A stretch of DNA of 64,000 nt from an uncultured bacterium. Its GTDB lineage: Bacteria > Bacillota > Clostridia > Lachnospirales > Lachnospiraceae. A model generated the notes under the pieces. The model saw nothing but the letters and a program-made list of their open reading frames with translations, searched no databases and had not been told where the DNA came from. The position numbers and the translations under genes were made by a program. The stretch is taken from assembly GCA_948467735.1 (NCBI GenBank), contig CAOKFN010000004.1:70089-134088 (forward strand). Direction: 5' to 3'. Shown here piece after piece: positions 52,458-60,445 of this stretch; the first letter of the stretch is position 1; each line of letters begins with the position of its first letter.

Positions 52458-53942
52458 TTATTCTTTCCTGATATTTTCTTCCACGGAATGGTCTCCTTCC
52501 ATGGAATGCTCTCCTTCCACGAAATGCCCCTCTTCCATGGAATGCTCCTTTTCTATAGAACGCCCCTCTTCCATAAATTCCTCTTCTTCCTTGGATTTCT
52601 CCCCATCCGCGTCTTTTTTTCGGACATGAGATTTCTTTCCGGGAAGCTGTAATGAAAATGTATGGGCTTTTCTCTCCGAACGCTTCTGCTGCACCTGCGT
52701 CTGATGGATTCCATTCTCATCTATATAATCCACATTTTCGTAATCTTTCGTATTGCTGGGAAGGCTTTTCATATCCAGCATAGAATTCACCACCGACCTG
52801 ACAGCGGCATAGATAACGGCAAAAATCGGCACGCCCACAATCATTCCCAAGATGCCGTACAGCCCGCCAAAAAGGGTAATTGCAAAAATAACCCAGAATC
52901 CGGTCAGCCCGGTAGAGCTTCCCAAAATCTTCGGCCCTAGGAAATTTCCGTCAAACTGCTGTAATATCAGAATGAAAATAACGAAATAAACGGCGTTCAA
53001 CGGGTGCGTGGGATCAACCACAAAAATTAGAATCGTGCTGGGAATAGCGCCCAGATATGGCCCAAAAAACGGAATGACATTGGTAACGCCGATAATCACG
53101 CTTACCAGCACCGCATAGGGCGTCTTAAGGATGGAAGTCCCGATGAAGCATAGAATTCCTATGATAATAGAATCAATAATTTTGCCGCCTAAGAATCCGA
53201 TAAAGGTTTGATGGGTAAATCGAAAATTTCTAATAATGGTATTCGCAGTGTTTTTCTCAAAAACAGCATAGACGATTTTCTTCGCCTGTCCTGCAAAACG
53301 TTCTTTGCTGGCAAGTACATAGATGGAGATAATAAAACCGATAATAAAGTTCCACAAAACATCCAGCACATTGATGACGCTGATGGATACGGTGCGGATG
53401 AGCGCGGCGGTACTGGGAATGATATCATTTATCCATTCTTCCAGCTGCTGGGAAAATTTATCTAAAGTTTTCGTGATATAATCGCTGAATTCCGGATTGT
53501 CCTCAAGGGTCTGATTTATCCATCGGATGACGTTGTTGATATAGGTGTCAAAATTACCCAAAAGTCCCTGCACACTGGGGACAATTTGAGATATAAGCAT
53601 GGAAAACAGCATATAGATTAAGGCGATGAACAAGAACGCCGTAATCAATATGCCGATTCCACGGATAACAGATTTTTGCTTTGCGGTTTTCTTTATTTTC
53701 CACTTGCCGCAGAGGGGCAGCAGCATTTTCGCTTCCACAAAATTCAATACGGGCGTCAAAAGATACGCGGTCACAAGACCAAATACCACCGGCATTAAAA
53801 TATTGATAACCGTGCCAAATCCGGCTTTGATATTGGAACTGTGAAAAATAAAGTAATAAAAAGTAATGGCGGCCGCTATGGTTAAAAATGCGGTCAGGCC
53901 CCATCGGAAATATTTATTGTTTATTTTGAACTTCATATCCAT
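52458..53942 (-). CDS. AI-2E family transporter with repeat-encoded C-terminal tail
   Basis: 494 residues. Two N-terminal helices, a periplasmic helical region (FSQQLEEWINDIIPS), and the conserved 5-helix C-terminal core with YAVLVSVIIGVTNVIPFFGP, IPSTILIFV, and ILGSSTGLTGFWVIFAITLFGGLYG. This is the AI-2E/PerM family (export or membrane transport of small molecules; substrate unknown). The last 45 residues (EFMEEGRSIEKEHSMEEGHF...) are an acidic tail encoded entirely by seven 18-bp units at 52479-52596. Confidence 0.9.
   Translation of the reverse strand: MDMKFKINNKYFRWGLTAFLTIAAAITFYYFIFHSSNIKAGFGTVINILMPVVFGLVTAYLLTPVLNFVEAKMLLPLCGKWKIKKTAKQKSVIRGIGILITAFLFIALIYMLFSMLISQIVPSVQGLLGNFDTYINNVIRWINQTLEDNPEFSDYITKTLDKFSQQLEEWINDIIPSTAALIRTVSISVINVLDVLWNFIIGFIISIYVLASKERFAGQAKKIVYAVFEKNTANTIIRNFRFTHQTFIGFLGGKIIDSIIIGILCFIGTSILKTPYAVLVSVIIGVTNVIPFFGPYLGAIPSTILIFVVDPTHPLNAVYFVIFILILQQFDGNFLGPKILGSSTGLTGFWVIFAITLFGGLYGILGMIVGVPIFAVIYAAVRSVVNSMLDMKSLPSNTKDYENVDYIDENGIHQTQVQQKRSERKAHTFSLQLPGKKSHVRKKDADGEKSKEEEEFMEEGRSIEKEHSMEEGHFVEGEHSMEGDHSVEENIRKE
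52479..52604. repeat. Array of seven 18-bp repeats at the exporter C-terminus
   Basis: Cores begin at 52479, 52497, 52515, 52533, 52551, 52569 and 52587, each exactly 18 apart. Units vary: TTCCACGGAA, TTCCATGGAA, TTCCACGAAA, TTCCATGGAA, TTCTATAGAA, TTCCATAAAT, TTCCTTGGAT. They degenerate toward the body of the gene. Confidence 0.92.
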
Positions 53943-54029
53943 GCCCTTTCCTGTTATGCCCCATATTCTTTCGAGAAATTTCCTGTAGAATTAGCTTTTC
54001 TCATGAGATCCGCTTTTTCAAAAACTCTT

Positions 54030-54100
54030 CTCTTATAGAATCATCTTTTATATGAAATGCTCTTAACTATCAGAATGCATATCTTCCATGGAAGAATATC
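54030..54100. repeat. Decayed noncoding array of the same repeat
   Basis: Words TCTTATAGAA (54031), TTATATGAAA (54048), ACTATCAGAA (54066) and the intact TTCCATGGAA (54084) follow at about 18-base steps with TGC spacers, in the 284-bp gap between the exporter start and rubrerythrin. No open frame covers it. Confidence 0.65.
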
Positions 54101-54226
54101 CCTCTTACTATCATACTATTAAAAGCGGCACATAACAAGTAGGCGTTTTCTAAATTTTTTATATATTTTTGTTGATGGTCTGCTTTATCTGCCAATACTG
54201 GGTATAGGCAGATGCGGCTATCCATC

Positions 54227-54838
54227 TTATTGGAATGCTCTGACCATACCCTCGTAGGGCGCCAGCTCAAAACGAATAAAATATCCCTGATCGCTATGGC
54301 ACACAGGGCAGGCAGCGGGCGCTTTCTTTCCCTTCATCACAAAGCCGCAGTGCAGGCACATCCACTCTTCCTCCACGTCGGAGACAAAAAGTTTTCCGTC
54401 CCGAATCAGCTGGGCATATCTGCCAAAGCGATCTCCATGAATTTTTTCAATGCCCGCAATCTGCCGGAAAGACGCTGCAATCCGGTCAAAGCCTTCCTCT
54501 CTCGCCTTCTCCTCAAAAGCCTTGTAAACGGAAGTTTCTTCTTCATATTCATTGTGCTGGGCCATGGAAAGCAGATCCACGATATTATCCGAGATATCCA
54601 CCGGATAGCCTCCGTCTATAAAAATCGTTCCGCCTGCCATTTCTTTTAAATGATTGTAGAATACCTCCGCATGCTCTTTTTCTTGAGAAGCGGTGAATCC
54701 GAAGACCGCGCTGATTACATATAGTCCGTTCTTTTTCGCTTGGGAAGCGGCGAAGGTATATCTGTTCCTTGCCTGACTTTCTCCGGCGAAAGCCCTCATA
54801 AGGTTATCCTTTGTTACGCTGTTAGAAAATTCTACCAT
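54227..54838 (-). CDS. rbr: Rubrerythrin
   Basis: 203 residues. The ferritin-like four-helix bundle has two EXXH motifs (FAGESQARNRY, EKEHAEVF, EIEKIHGDRF region) that hold the diiron site, and a C-terminal rubredoxin-like Cys pair set (CLHCGFVMKG, ACPVCHSDQGYF). It reduces hydrogen peroxide in anaerobes. In this version the rubredoxin domain comes last, as in classical Rbr. GGAGCG sits before the ATG. Confidence 0.95.
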   Translation of the reverse strand: MVEFSNSVTKDNLMRAFAGESQARNRYTFAASQAKKNGLYVISAVFGFTASQEKEHAEVFYNHLKEMAGGTIFIDGGYPVDISDNIVDLLSMAQHNEYEEETSVYKAFEEKAREEGFDRIAASFRQIAGIEKIHGDRFGRYAQLIRDGKLFVSDVEEEWMCLHCGFVMKGKKAPAACPVCHSDQGYFIRFELAPYEGMVRAFQ

Positions 54839-55139
54839 AATCGCTCCTTTACATGTCTATTGAATCCAATTAAAGTCCTGTTTCCATAAAATGAACTGCC
54901 TTTCATAGTATGTCCATTTTAAAAATAAATTATCATATGGCGCGGCATATAAAAAATATGGCTGTTCTCTGTCAAAAAATTTTTGCCGTATCCGCCGCTT
55001 AAGTTCACTTTGTTTGTACACCGATACATGAATTCTACTCTCATTTTCTTGCCAATTTCTTTGAGCGGGAGTATAATACCCTTGTCTAAAGGTTTATTTT
55101 TTTCCGACTTTTGCGCTTTCTGCCTGCTGCGTTTTAATC

Positions 55140-55330
55140 CATCCCGCATCACGGCAGAACCGAAGGTGTTCATAGGACACCTTCAAGGCATTCGCCAAGC
55201 CAATTTCTAATTGGCTTTGACATGATACATGGCTTTGCGGACTTTGTTCGCTGCCCGGCGGAATCAAATACCCCGTAGCAAGCTGGCGGGGTATCAACCC
55301 GGCTCATTACTCACGGGAATAAAGATGAGA
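55140..55330. other. Cluster of hairpins in the 533-bp rubrerythrin-ttcA gap
   Basis: Three consecutive perfect hairpins: GAAGGTGT/ACACCTTC (55162-55184), GCCAATT/AATTGGC (55199-55215) and ATACCCCG/CGGGGTAT (55268-55294), ending in CACGGGAATAAA. The rest of the gap (54839-55371) has no supported gene. Similar words occur at 42216-42373 (GCGGGAATAAA). Confidence 0.55.
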
Positions 55331-55371
55331 ACTATGAGCACAAAAATCGACAAATATGAGGTGTATTAAAA

Positions 55372-56112
55372 ATGAGGCTTCAACAGGTACTCAGCTATGT
55401 GCGCAGGGCCGTGGACGACTACCATATGATAGAAGAGGGCGATAAGATCGCAGTCGGCATCTCCGGCGGCAAGGACAGCCTGACACTTCTATACGCTCTT
55501 CACGGACTGAAGCGCTTTTATCCGAATCATTTTGATATCCATGCCGTCACGGTGGATCTCGGCTTCCACAATCTAAACCTTGAGAAAGTCAAAGACCTGT
55601 GCAGGGAGCTGGATGTGGAATATACCATTGTAAAGACGGATATTGCCCGGATTATCTTTGAGGAACGCAGAGAGGACAATCCCTGTTCGCTCTGTGCCAA
55701 AATGAGAAAAGGAGCGTTAAATCAAGCCATCAAAGAGGCTGGCTGCAATAAGGCCGCCTATGCCCATCACAAGGACGACGTGGTGGAAACCATGCTGATG
55801 TCCCTGATTTTCGAGGGACGTTTTCACACCTTCGCTCCGGTGACTTATTTGGACCGGACGGGAATTACGGTCATTCGCCCCCTTATGTATATGAACGAAG
55901 CCGACGTCATTGGATTCGTACATAAACATAACGTACCCGTTGTAAAAAGCCCCTGTCCCGCGGACGGCTATACCAAACGGGAATATGTAAAGCAGCTGCT
56001 CCGACAGCTGAACAACGAAAATCACGGCGTTAAAGAAAGAATGTTTACGGCGATTCAAAATAATAATATGAAAGGCTGGGAAAAATATCATGGCGGTGGT
56101 CAATCGGAATAA
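55372..56112 (+). CDS. TtcA-like tRNA thiolation/ATP-PPase protein
   Basis: 246 residues. The PP-loop GISGGKDSLTLL is complete. A Cys pair PCSLCAKMRKG and a second region SPCPADGY with a lone Cys are in TtcA positions for an iron-sulfur cluster. VDLGFHNLNL and AYAHHKDDVVETML confirm the family. TtcA makes 2-thiocytidine at tRNA position 32. Its last 23 bases overlap the next ORF start. Confidence 0.88.
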   Translation: MRLQQVLSYVRRAVDDYHMIEEGDKIAVGISGGKDSLTLLYALHGLKRFYPNHFDIHAVTVDLGFHNLNLEKVKDLCRELDVEYTIVKTDIARIIFEERREDNPCSLCAKMRKGALNQAIKEAGCNKAAYAHHKDDVVETMLMSLIFEGRFHTFAPVTYLDRTGITVIRPLMYMNEADVIGFVHKHNVPVVKSPCPADGYTKREYVKQLLRQLNNENHGVKERMFTAIQNNNMKGWEKYHGGGQSE

Positions 56113-57148
56113 TTATCATGATGAACAGAATATGCAGAATATTATAAAAATGAGGGCGATTCTTGAAACGCTTCCCCCTTTCTGTAAGACTTTTTTCAGA
56201 GGAATTGAGGAATATACCTCCGCCCGCACCCGTCTGGCCTATGCTTACGATCTCAGGCTCTTTTTTGAATATCTGCATGAGCAAAACGCCATATGCGCCA
56301 AAATGGAAATCAAAGATTTTCCTATCACCCTGCTGGATCAGCTGACCCGTCTGGATATTGAAGAATATCTGGAATATATGTCCCTGTATCAGAAGGACGG
56401 AAAAGACATTACAAATGCGGAGAGGGGAAAATCAAGAAAGCTTGCCGCTCTTCGGAGTTTTTATAATTATTTCTATCAAATGGAATTTATTCAAAATAAT
56501 CCGGCTTCTCTTGTGCCCATGCCGAAACTGCATGAAAAGGAGATTATCCGCCTTGAACCAAATGAAGTCGCCATGCTGCTGAATCAGGCAGAGGACGGCA
56601 CGAAGCTTACCAAAAAAGAGCTGGAATACCATAAAAAGACAAAACTGAGAGATGTAGCGTTATTGACCCTGCTCCTTGGCACCGGCATCCGTGTCTCAGA
56701 GTGCGTGGGGCTGGATATGAATGATGTAAATTTCGACGTCTGTGGAATCAAGATACGGCGCAAAGGCGGTTATGAGGCGGTTATTTACTTCGGGGATGAG
56801 GTGGAGACCGCACTTCTGGACTATCTGGAACAGAGAACACATATAATTCCCATGGAAGGACATGAAAACGCTCTATTTCTTTCCCTTCAGAATCGCCGTA
56901 TGACGGTGCGTTCCGTGGAAAATCTTGTAAAAAAATATGCTTCCAGAGTAACCACGCTCAAGAAAATAACGCCCCACAAGCTCAGAAGCACCTACGGAAC
57001 CGCACTGTATCAGGAATCAGGCGACATTTATCTGGTGGCGGACGTGCTTGGACACAAAGACGTCAATACCACCCGAAAACACTATGCGGCACAGGAAGAT
57101 GAACGTCGGCGAAAGGCGGCTCAATATGTACGGCTTCGGGAAAAATAA
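56090..57148 (+). CDS. XerC/XerD-type tyrosine recombinase
   Basis: 352 residues. N-terminal SAM-like core-binding domain (TRLAYAYDLRLFFEYL, RKLAALRSFYNYFY). The catalytic domain has Arg in LLGTGIRVSECVGL, the beta-hairpin Lys in KIRRKGGY, HKLRSTYGT (H-x-x-R), GHKDVNTT and the nucleophilic Tyr in RKHYAA. A single CCCATGGAAGGACAT unit reads PMEGH at about residue 254. It is slightly longer than XerC/D (about 300). It overlaps ttcA, and lies next to lexA; either a housekeeping Xer or a relict integrase. No att sites are seen. Confidence 0.87.
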   Translation: MAVVNRNNYHDEQNMQNIIKMRAILETLPPFCKTFFRGIEEYTSARTRLAYAYDLRLFFEYLHEQNAICAKMEIKDFPITLLDQLTRLDIEEYLEYMSLYQKDGKDITNAERGKSRKLAALRSFYNYFYQMEFIQNNPASLVPMPKLHEKEIIRLEPNEVAMLLNQAEDGTKLTKKELEYHKKTKLRDVALLTLLLGTGIRVSECVGLDMNDVNFDVCGIKIRRKGGYEAVIYFGDEVETALLDYLEQRTHIIPMEGHENALFLSLQNRRMTVRSVENLVKKYASRVTTLKKITPHKLRSTYGTALYQESGDIYLVADVLGHKDVNTTRKHYAAQEDERRRKAAQYVRLREK

Positions 57149-57158
57149 TAAAAATTCA

Positions 57159-57170
57159 GAATATATGTTT
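57159..57170 (+). promoter_or_regulatory. Candidate LexA operator before lexA
   Basis: GAATATATGTTT differs at two positions from the symmetric clostridial/Bacillus box GAACATATGTTC, and sits about 80 bases before the lexA start. LexA usually represses its own gene. Confidence 0.5.
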
Positions 57171-57252
57171 GCTTTTTCTCCTTAGATATGTTATGATAAT
57201 TGTAGTTAATATAGACGCAGTACACGATTCAGCAAGCATAGGAGGTTAAGGC

Positions 57253-57870
57253 ATGGCATTTGAAAAAACCACTGCAAAACAGCAGGAGATACTTGAGTAT
57301 ATTAAAAATGAAATTTTAAAGAAAGGATATCCGCCTACGGTTCGTGAAATCTGCGAGACTGTAGGATTAAAATCCACCTCTTCCGTACATTCTCATCTTG
57401 AGACATTGGAAAAAAACGGCTATATACGGAGAGATCCCACCAAACCCAGAGCCATTGAAATCTGTGACGACGGCTTCCAGATGCTGCGCACGGAAATGGT
57501 AAGCCTTCCGATTATTGGCAATGTGGCGGCGGGCATCCCTATTCTTGCGGAAGAAAATATTGAATCTTATTTTCCGGTGCCTGCCGAATTGGTGCCCAAT
57601 GGAAAATCTTTTGTTTTGAATGTACGGGGAGATTCTATGATAAATGCGGGAATTTTAAATGGAGACAGAGTTTTTGTCAATATGTGCAGCACCGCTGAAA
57701 ACGGCCAGATTGTTGTTGCCCTGATTGATGATTCCGCCACAGTCAAAAGATTTTATAAAGAAGAAGGTCATATTCGTCTACAGCCCGAAAATGATACCAT
57801 GGATCCGATTATTGTAGATGACTGCCAGATTTTGGGAAAGGTCTTTGGAATATTTCGAGTATATCGTTAA
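57253..57870 (+). CDS. lexA: SOS repressor LexA
   Basis: 205 residues. The N-terminal winged helix (TAKQQEILEYIKNEILKKGYPP, GLKSTSSVHSHLETLEKNGYI) binds the SOS box. The autocleavage site is Ala-Gly in NVAAGIP (about residues 91-92), the catalytic Ser is in RGDSMINAGI (about 127) and the Lys in SATVKRFYK (about 163). RecA-stimulated self-cleavage derepresses DNA repair genes. A GAATATATGTTT site upstream suggests autoregulation. GGAGG precedes the ATG. Confidence 0.96.
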   Translation: MAFEKTTAKQQEILEYIKNEILKKGYPPTVREICETVGLKSTSSVHSHLETLEKNGYIRRDPTKPRAIEICDDGFQMLRTEMVSLPIIGNVAAGIPILAEENIESYFPVPAELVPNGKSFVLNVRGDSMINAGILNGDRVFVNMCSTAENGQIVVALIDDSATVKRFYKEEGHIRLQPENDTMDPIIVDDCQILGKVFGIFRVYR

Positions 57871-57983
57871 AGACATATGTAAGACGCCTTCCAAAATGAT
57901 ACATTTATAATCTGCAAAAAAAATGTATAATCCAACAAATTTTGCAGATATTATTCGTGACAATAGAAAACTTGCAGCATGTG

Positions 57984-58045
57984 GATTCTATTGTTCATGA
58001 TAAATAAAAACTGCGAAGATTCTATTGTTTAAAATAGCAAAACTG
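57984..58045 (+). repeat. Imperfect 34-bp tandem repeat in the lexA-DUF378 gap
   Basis: GATTCTATTGTT occurs at 57984 and 58018, 34 apart, each followed by AAAACTGCG(A/G)AG about 20 bases later. Short GC hairpin GCCCG/CGGGC lies near 58108-58124. No gene is visible in 57871-58143. Confidence 0.55.
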
Positions 58046-58143
58046 CGGAGCGTGTTTTTCTGTTAGTGAAAAGCAGGATTTTTTACTCTGCTGTGCAGAA
58101 ACAAGGGTATCACGCCCGTCTTCAGCGGGCAGGGAGGTAGAAC

Positions 58144-58356
58144 ATGGGAAATAAATTTTTAGACGGTACCGCTCTCACCATTGCCATAATCGGCGCGATT
58201 AACTGGGCGCTGATTGGTTTGTTCCGCTTTGATCTGGTGGCTTTTATCTTTGGAAATATGTCGTGGCTGTCCAGAATCATTTACGCCGTTGTGGGCTTAT
58301 GCGGACTCTATCTGATTAGCTTCTATATGCACTTAGGGGACAAAAGCGAAGCGTAA
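58144..58356 (+). CDS. DUF378 membrane protein
   Basis: 70 residues, start behind GGGAGG. Two membrane helices: ALTIAIIGAINWALIGLF (with the family's GAINWALIGLF motif) and RIIYAVVGLCGLYLISFYM. DUF378 proteins are small, widespread and of unknown function. A strong terminator follows, so it is monocistronic. Confidence 0.9.
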   Translation: MGNKFLDGTALTIAIIGAINWALIGLFRFDLVAFIFGNMSWLSRIIYAVVGLCGLYLISFYMHLGDKSEA

Positions 58357-58364
58357 ATTCGGAT

Positions 58365-58407
58365 AAAGGAAGCTCTGATTGAATAAAACTTTTAGAGCTT
58401 CCTTTTA
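58365..58407 (+). terminator. Rho-independent terminator after DUF378
   Basis: AAAGGAAGCTCT (58365-58376) pairs with AGAGCTTCCTTT (58394-58405) and is followed by T and A residues. Confidence 0.85.
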
Positions 58408-58428
58408 TCAAGAAATCTTTTTTCTTAA

Positions 58429-58456
58429 ATTTATGGAATGCATTTCTTCCATGGAG
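58429..58456. repeat. Two 18-bp repeats between DUF378 and rsfS
   Basis: TTTATGGAA (core start 58429) and TTCCATGGAG (58447), 18 apart, lying just beyond the rsfS stop codon in noncoding DNA. Confidence 0.7.
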
Positions 58457-58464
58457 TACCTCAT

Positions 58465-58827
58465 TTACATTTTAAAGGTATCCACATCAATTTGTGTGCC
58501 GTCCCGCCAAATACGTTCTAAATCATAAAGCAGCCTGTTTTCTTTGTCGAAAATATGCACAATCACATCTCCGAAATCCATAAGAATCCAGTTTGCGGTT
58601 TTATAACCTTCCGTCTGCTTTTCCGGATAACCGGCGCGTCCCAGCTTTTCCAGCACATTGTCGCACAGTGCCTGAATCTGGGCTTTATTAGTACCTCCGG
58701 CGATAATAAAATAATCCGCAATAACGGATACTTCGCTGATATCAATGACTCGAATATCTTCCGCTTTTTTTTCATCCAATGCCTGAATGGCAAGTTTTGC
58801 TATTTCCATTGCATTTTTATTCTCCAT
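58465..58827 (-). CDS. rsfS: Ribosomal silencing factor RsfS
   Basis: 120 residues with the RsfS core: AIQALDEKKAEDIRVIDI, ADYFIIAGGTNKAQIQAL, WILMDFGDVIVHIFD. It binds ribosomal protein L14 and blocks subunit joining during starvation. It is last gene of the minus-strand operon, three bases after yqeK, in the order nadD-yqeK-rsfS typical of Firmicutes. Confidence 0.94.
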   Translation of the reverse strand: MENKNAMEIAKLAIQALDEKKAEDIRVIDISEVSVIADYFIIAGGTNKAQIQALCDNVLEKLGRAGYPEKQTEGYKTANWILMDFGDVIVHIFDKENRLLYDLERIWRDGTQIDVDTFKM

Positions 58828-58829
58828 AT

Positions 58830-59441
58830 CTATTCCTCCTGTAAATTTTTACTGCTCCTTTCATGATAATAACGCCATGTTTTTTCCGTTGTGGGATCAA
58901 TTTCACTGCCTGAAGCTTTTAAATAAGTTAAAGTATCTTCCAATATCGTCAATAGCGCACTATCAAGATTGACAAAGGCAAGTTTTCTGATTTCGGCTAA
59001 ATTAGGAGCCTGTTTCCTGCCGGGTTCTATATAATCAGCCACAAAAATAATTTTCTCCAACAGGCTCATTCCCCGTCTGCCCGTCGTATGATTTTGAATT
59101 GCGTTTAAAATATCCTGATTTGTAATACCGTATTTTTCCTTGGCAAGATAAGCTCCTACCTTTGCATGCAGTAAAAAGGGGCTTCGCCGTTCCGCTTCAG
59201 TAATGGGGATGCCGTTTTTTTCACAGATGGAAAGCCGTTTTTCATCCGTGAGACATTTTGCGCAGTCATGAAGCAGACCCGCTGCTTGTGCTTTTCTGAT
59301 ATCGCAGTCATACCTCATAGCCAATGCCGCCGCCGTGTATTCCACACCGATAGTATGCTCAAAACGTTTGGCGTCCTGTTCTTTTTTCATTGCTTTTTTC
59401 AGTTTTTTTAAGCCGTATGCATTTTTTTCCTTTTTTTTCAT
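58830..59441 (-). CDS. yqeK: YqeK-type HD phosphohydrolase
   Basis: 203 residues from the ATG at 59441 behind AGAGGAAG. HD motif AAGLLHDCAKCL plus FEHTIGV upstream and HTTGRRGMS, FVADYIEPGR downstream are the YqeK family signature; these enzymes hydrolyse diadenosine tetraphosphate. Sandwiched between nadD and rsfS as usual. Confidence 0.93.
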   Translation of the reverse strand: MKKKEKNAYGLKKLKKAMKKEQDAKRFEHTIGVEYTAAALAMRYDCDIRKAQAAGLLHDCAKCLTDEKRLSICEKNGIPITEAERRSPFLLHAKVGAYLAKEKYGITNQDILNAIQNHTTGRRGMSLLEKIIFVADYIEPGRKQAPNLAEIRKLAFVNLDSALLTILEDTLTYLKASGSEIDPTTEKTWRYYHERSSKNLQEE

Positions 59442-59501
59442 ATAACTTCCTCTGAAACAACTTCTTCTGAAACGCTTTCTTTTATGATAAGACAACGCCC
59501 T

Positions 59502-60137
59502 TTAGAAAGGTTCACTTTTTCCTTCACAATATAATCCCTTTTCGTTTATATAAGCTAATACTTGGTCCGGCACCAGATACCTGACGCTTTGTCCTCTGCG
59601 AATTCGACTGCGGATTTCAGTAGAGGAGACAGCCATAGAAATAAAAGGAAGCAGTATAATTTTTCCACAGCTTTGGGGCGCGAATTTCTGCTCCAATTCA
59701 AGCTTTTTCCGTTCCATTTCCTGCAGCCCGGCATCTCCTCTCACAGCCGCGGCCAAAGTGCAGCAGTCAAATATTTTATCAGGCCGTTTCCAATTTTCTA
59801 TGGAAAACAGACAGTCCGCACCTGTGATAAAGAAAAATTCCGCTTGAGGATATTCAATCTTCAGCTGTTCCAACGTTTCATAACTGTAGGTATAGCCTTT
59901 TCGCCTGACTTCAATATCAATACACTTAAAGGCGGTATTATCTCGAACGGCAAGCTCCGTCATGTAAAGTCTCGTTTCTCCTGACGGCATCTCCCTGTAA
60001 TCTTTCTTATAAGAAATGCCTGTGGGAATAAACCAGACTTCTTCCAGCTTCAGAGTGTCCAATGCCCATTCTGCCAATATCAAATGACCTATATGGACGG
60101 GATTAAAGGTACCTCCCATAATACCGATTCGTCTCAT
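59502..60137 (-). CDS. nadD: Nicotinate-nucleotide adenylyltransferase
   Basis: 211 residues. GGTFNPVHIGHLILAEWA is the nucleotidyltransferase T/HxGH motif, FITGADCLFSIENW the substrate pocket, and SSTEIRSRIRRG the C-terminal ISSTxIR motif. It makes NaAD in NAD synthesis. The start overlaps the yhbY stop by four bases (ATGA). Confidence 0.95.
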   Translation of the reverse strand: MRRIGIMGGTFNPVHIGHLILAEWALDTLKLEEVWFIPTGISYKKDYREMPSGETRLYMTELAVRDNTAFKCIDIEVRRKGYTYSYETLEQLKIEYPQAEFFFITGADCLFSIENWKRPDKIFDCCTLAAAVRGDAGLQEMERKKLELEQKFAPQSCGKIILLPFISMAVSSTEIRSRIRRGQSVRYLVPDQVLAYINEKGLYCEGKSEPF

Positions 60138-60421
60138 GGCAGTACAATCCTAGGATTCTCTTTGTCGGGCTTATATAATATAAACTTTTTGCCGATGACC
60201 TGAACTACCTGAGAATGAGTTCTCTCCGATATCATTTCGGCAATTTCATGGGGATCATCCATGCAGTTCTTTAATACCGCAATCTTCACCAACTCATTTT
60301 TATGAAATGCCTCCCTGATTGCTTCCGTCAATTCCGGAGTCAAACTGGACTTCCCTACCTGAAAGATGGGGTTCAGATTCACCCCAAGGCTCTTCAAATA
60401 TGCTCTCTGCTTGCTTGTCAT
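60134..60421 (-). CDS. yhbY: CRM-domain ribosome assembly RNA-binding protein YhbY
   Basis: 95 residues. QRAYLKSLGVNLNPIFQVGK, LVKIAVLKNCMDDPHEIAEM and SQVVQVIGKKFILYKP are typical of the CRM RNA-binding fold. It binds pre-50S ribosomal particles. The gene order obg-yhbY-nadD is conserved. Confidence 0.93.
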   Translation of the reverse strand: MTSKQRAYLKSLGVNLNPIFQVGKSSLTPELTEAIREAFHKNELVKIAVLKNCMDDPHEIAEMISERTHSQVVQVIGKKFILYKPDKENPRIVLP

Positions 60422-60445
60422 GATTATTCTTCCTCATTAAAAATA

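Noticed and set aside
56090..57148. A genomic island integrated by the tyrosine recombinase
   Set aside because: No tRNA or direct-repeat att sites and no phage or conjugation genes surround it; neighbours are housekeeping genes.
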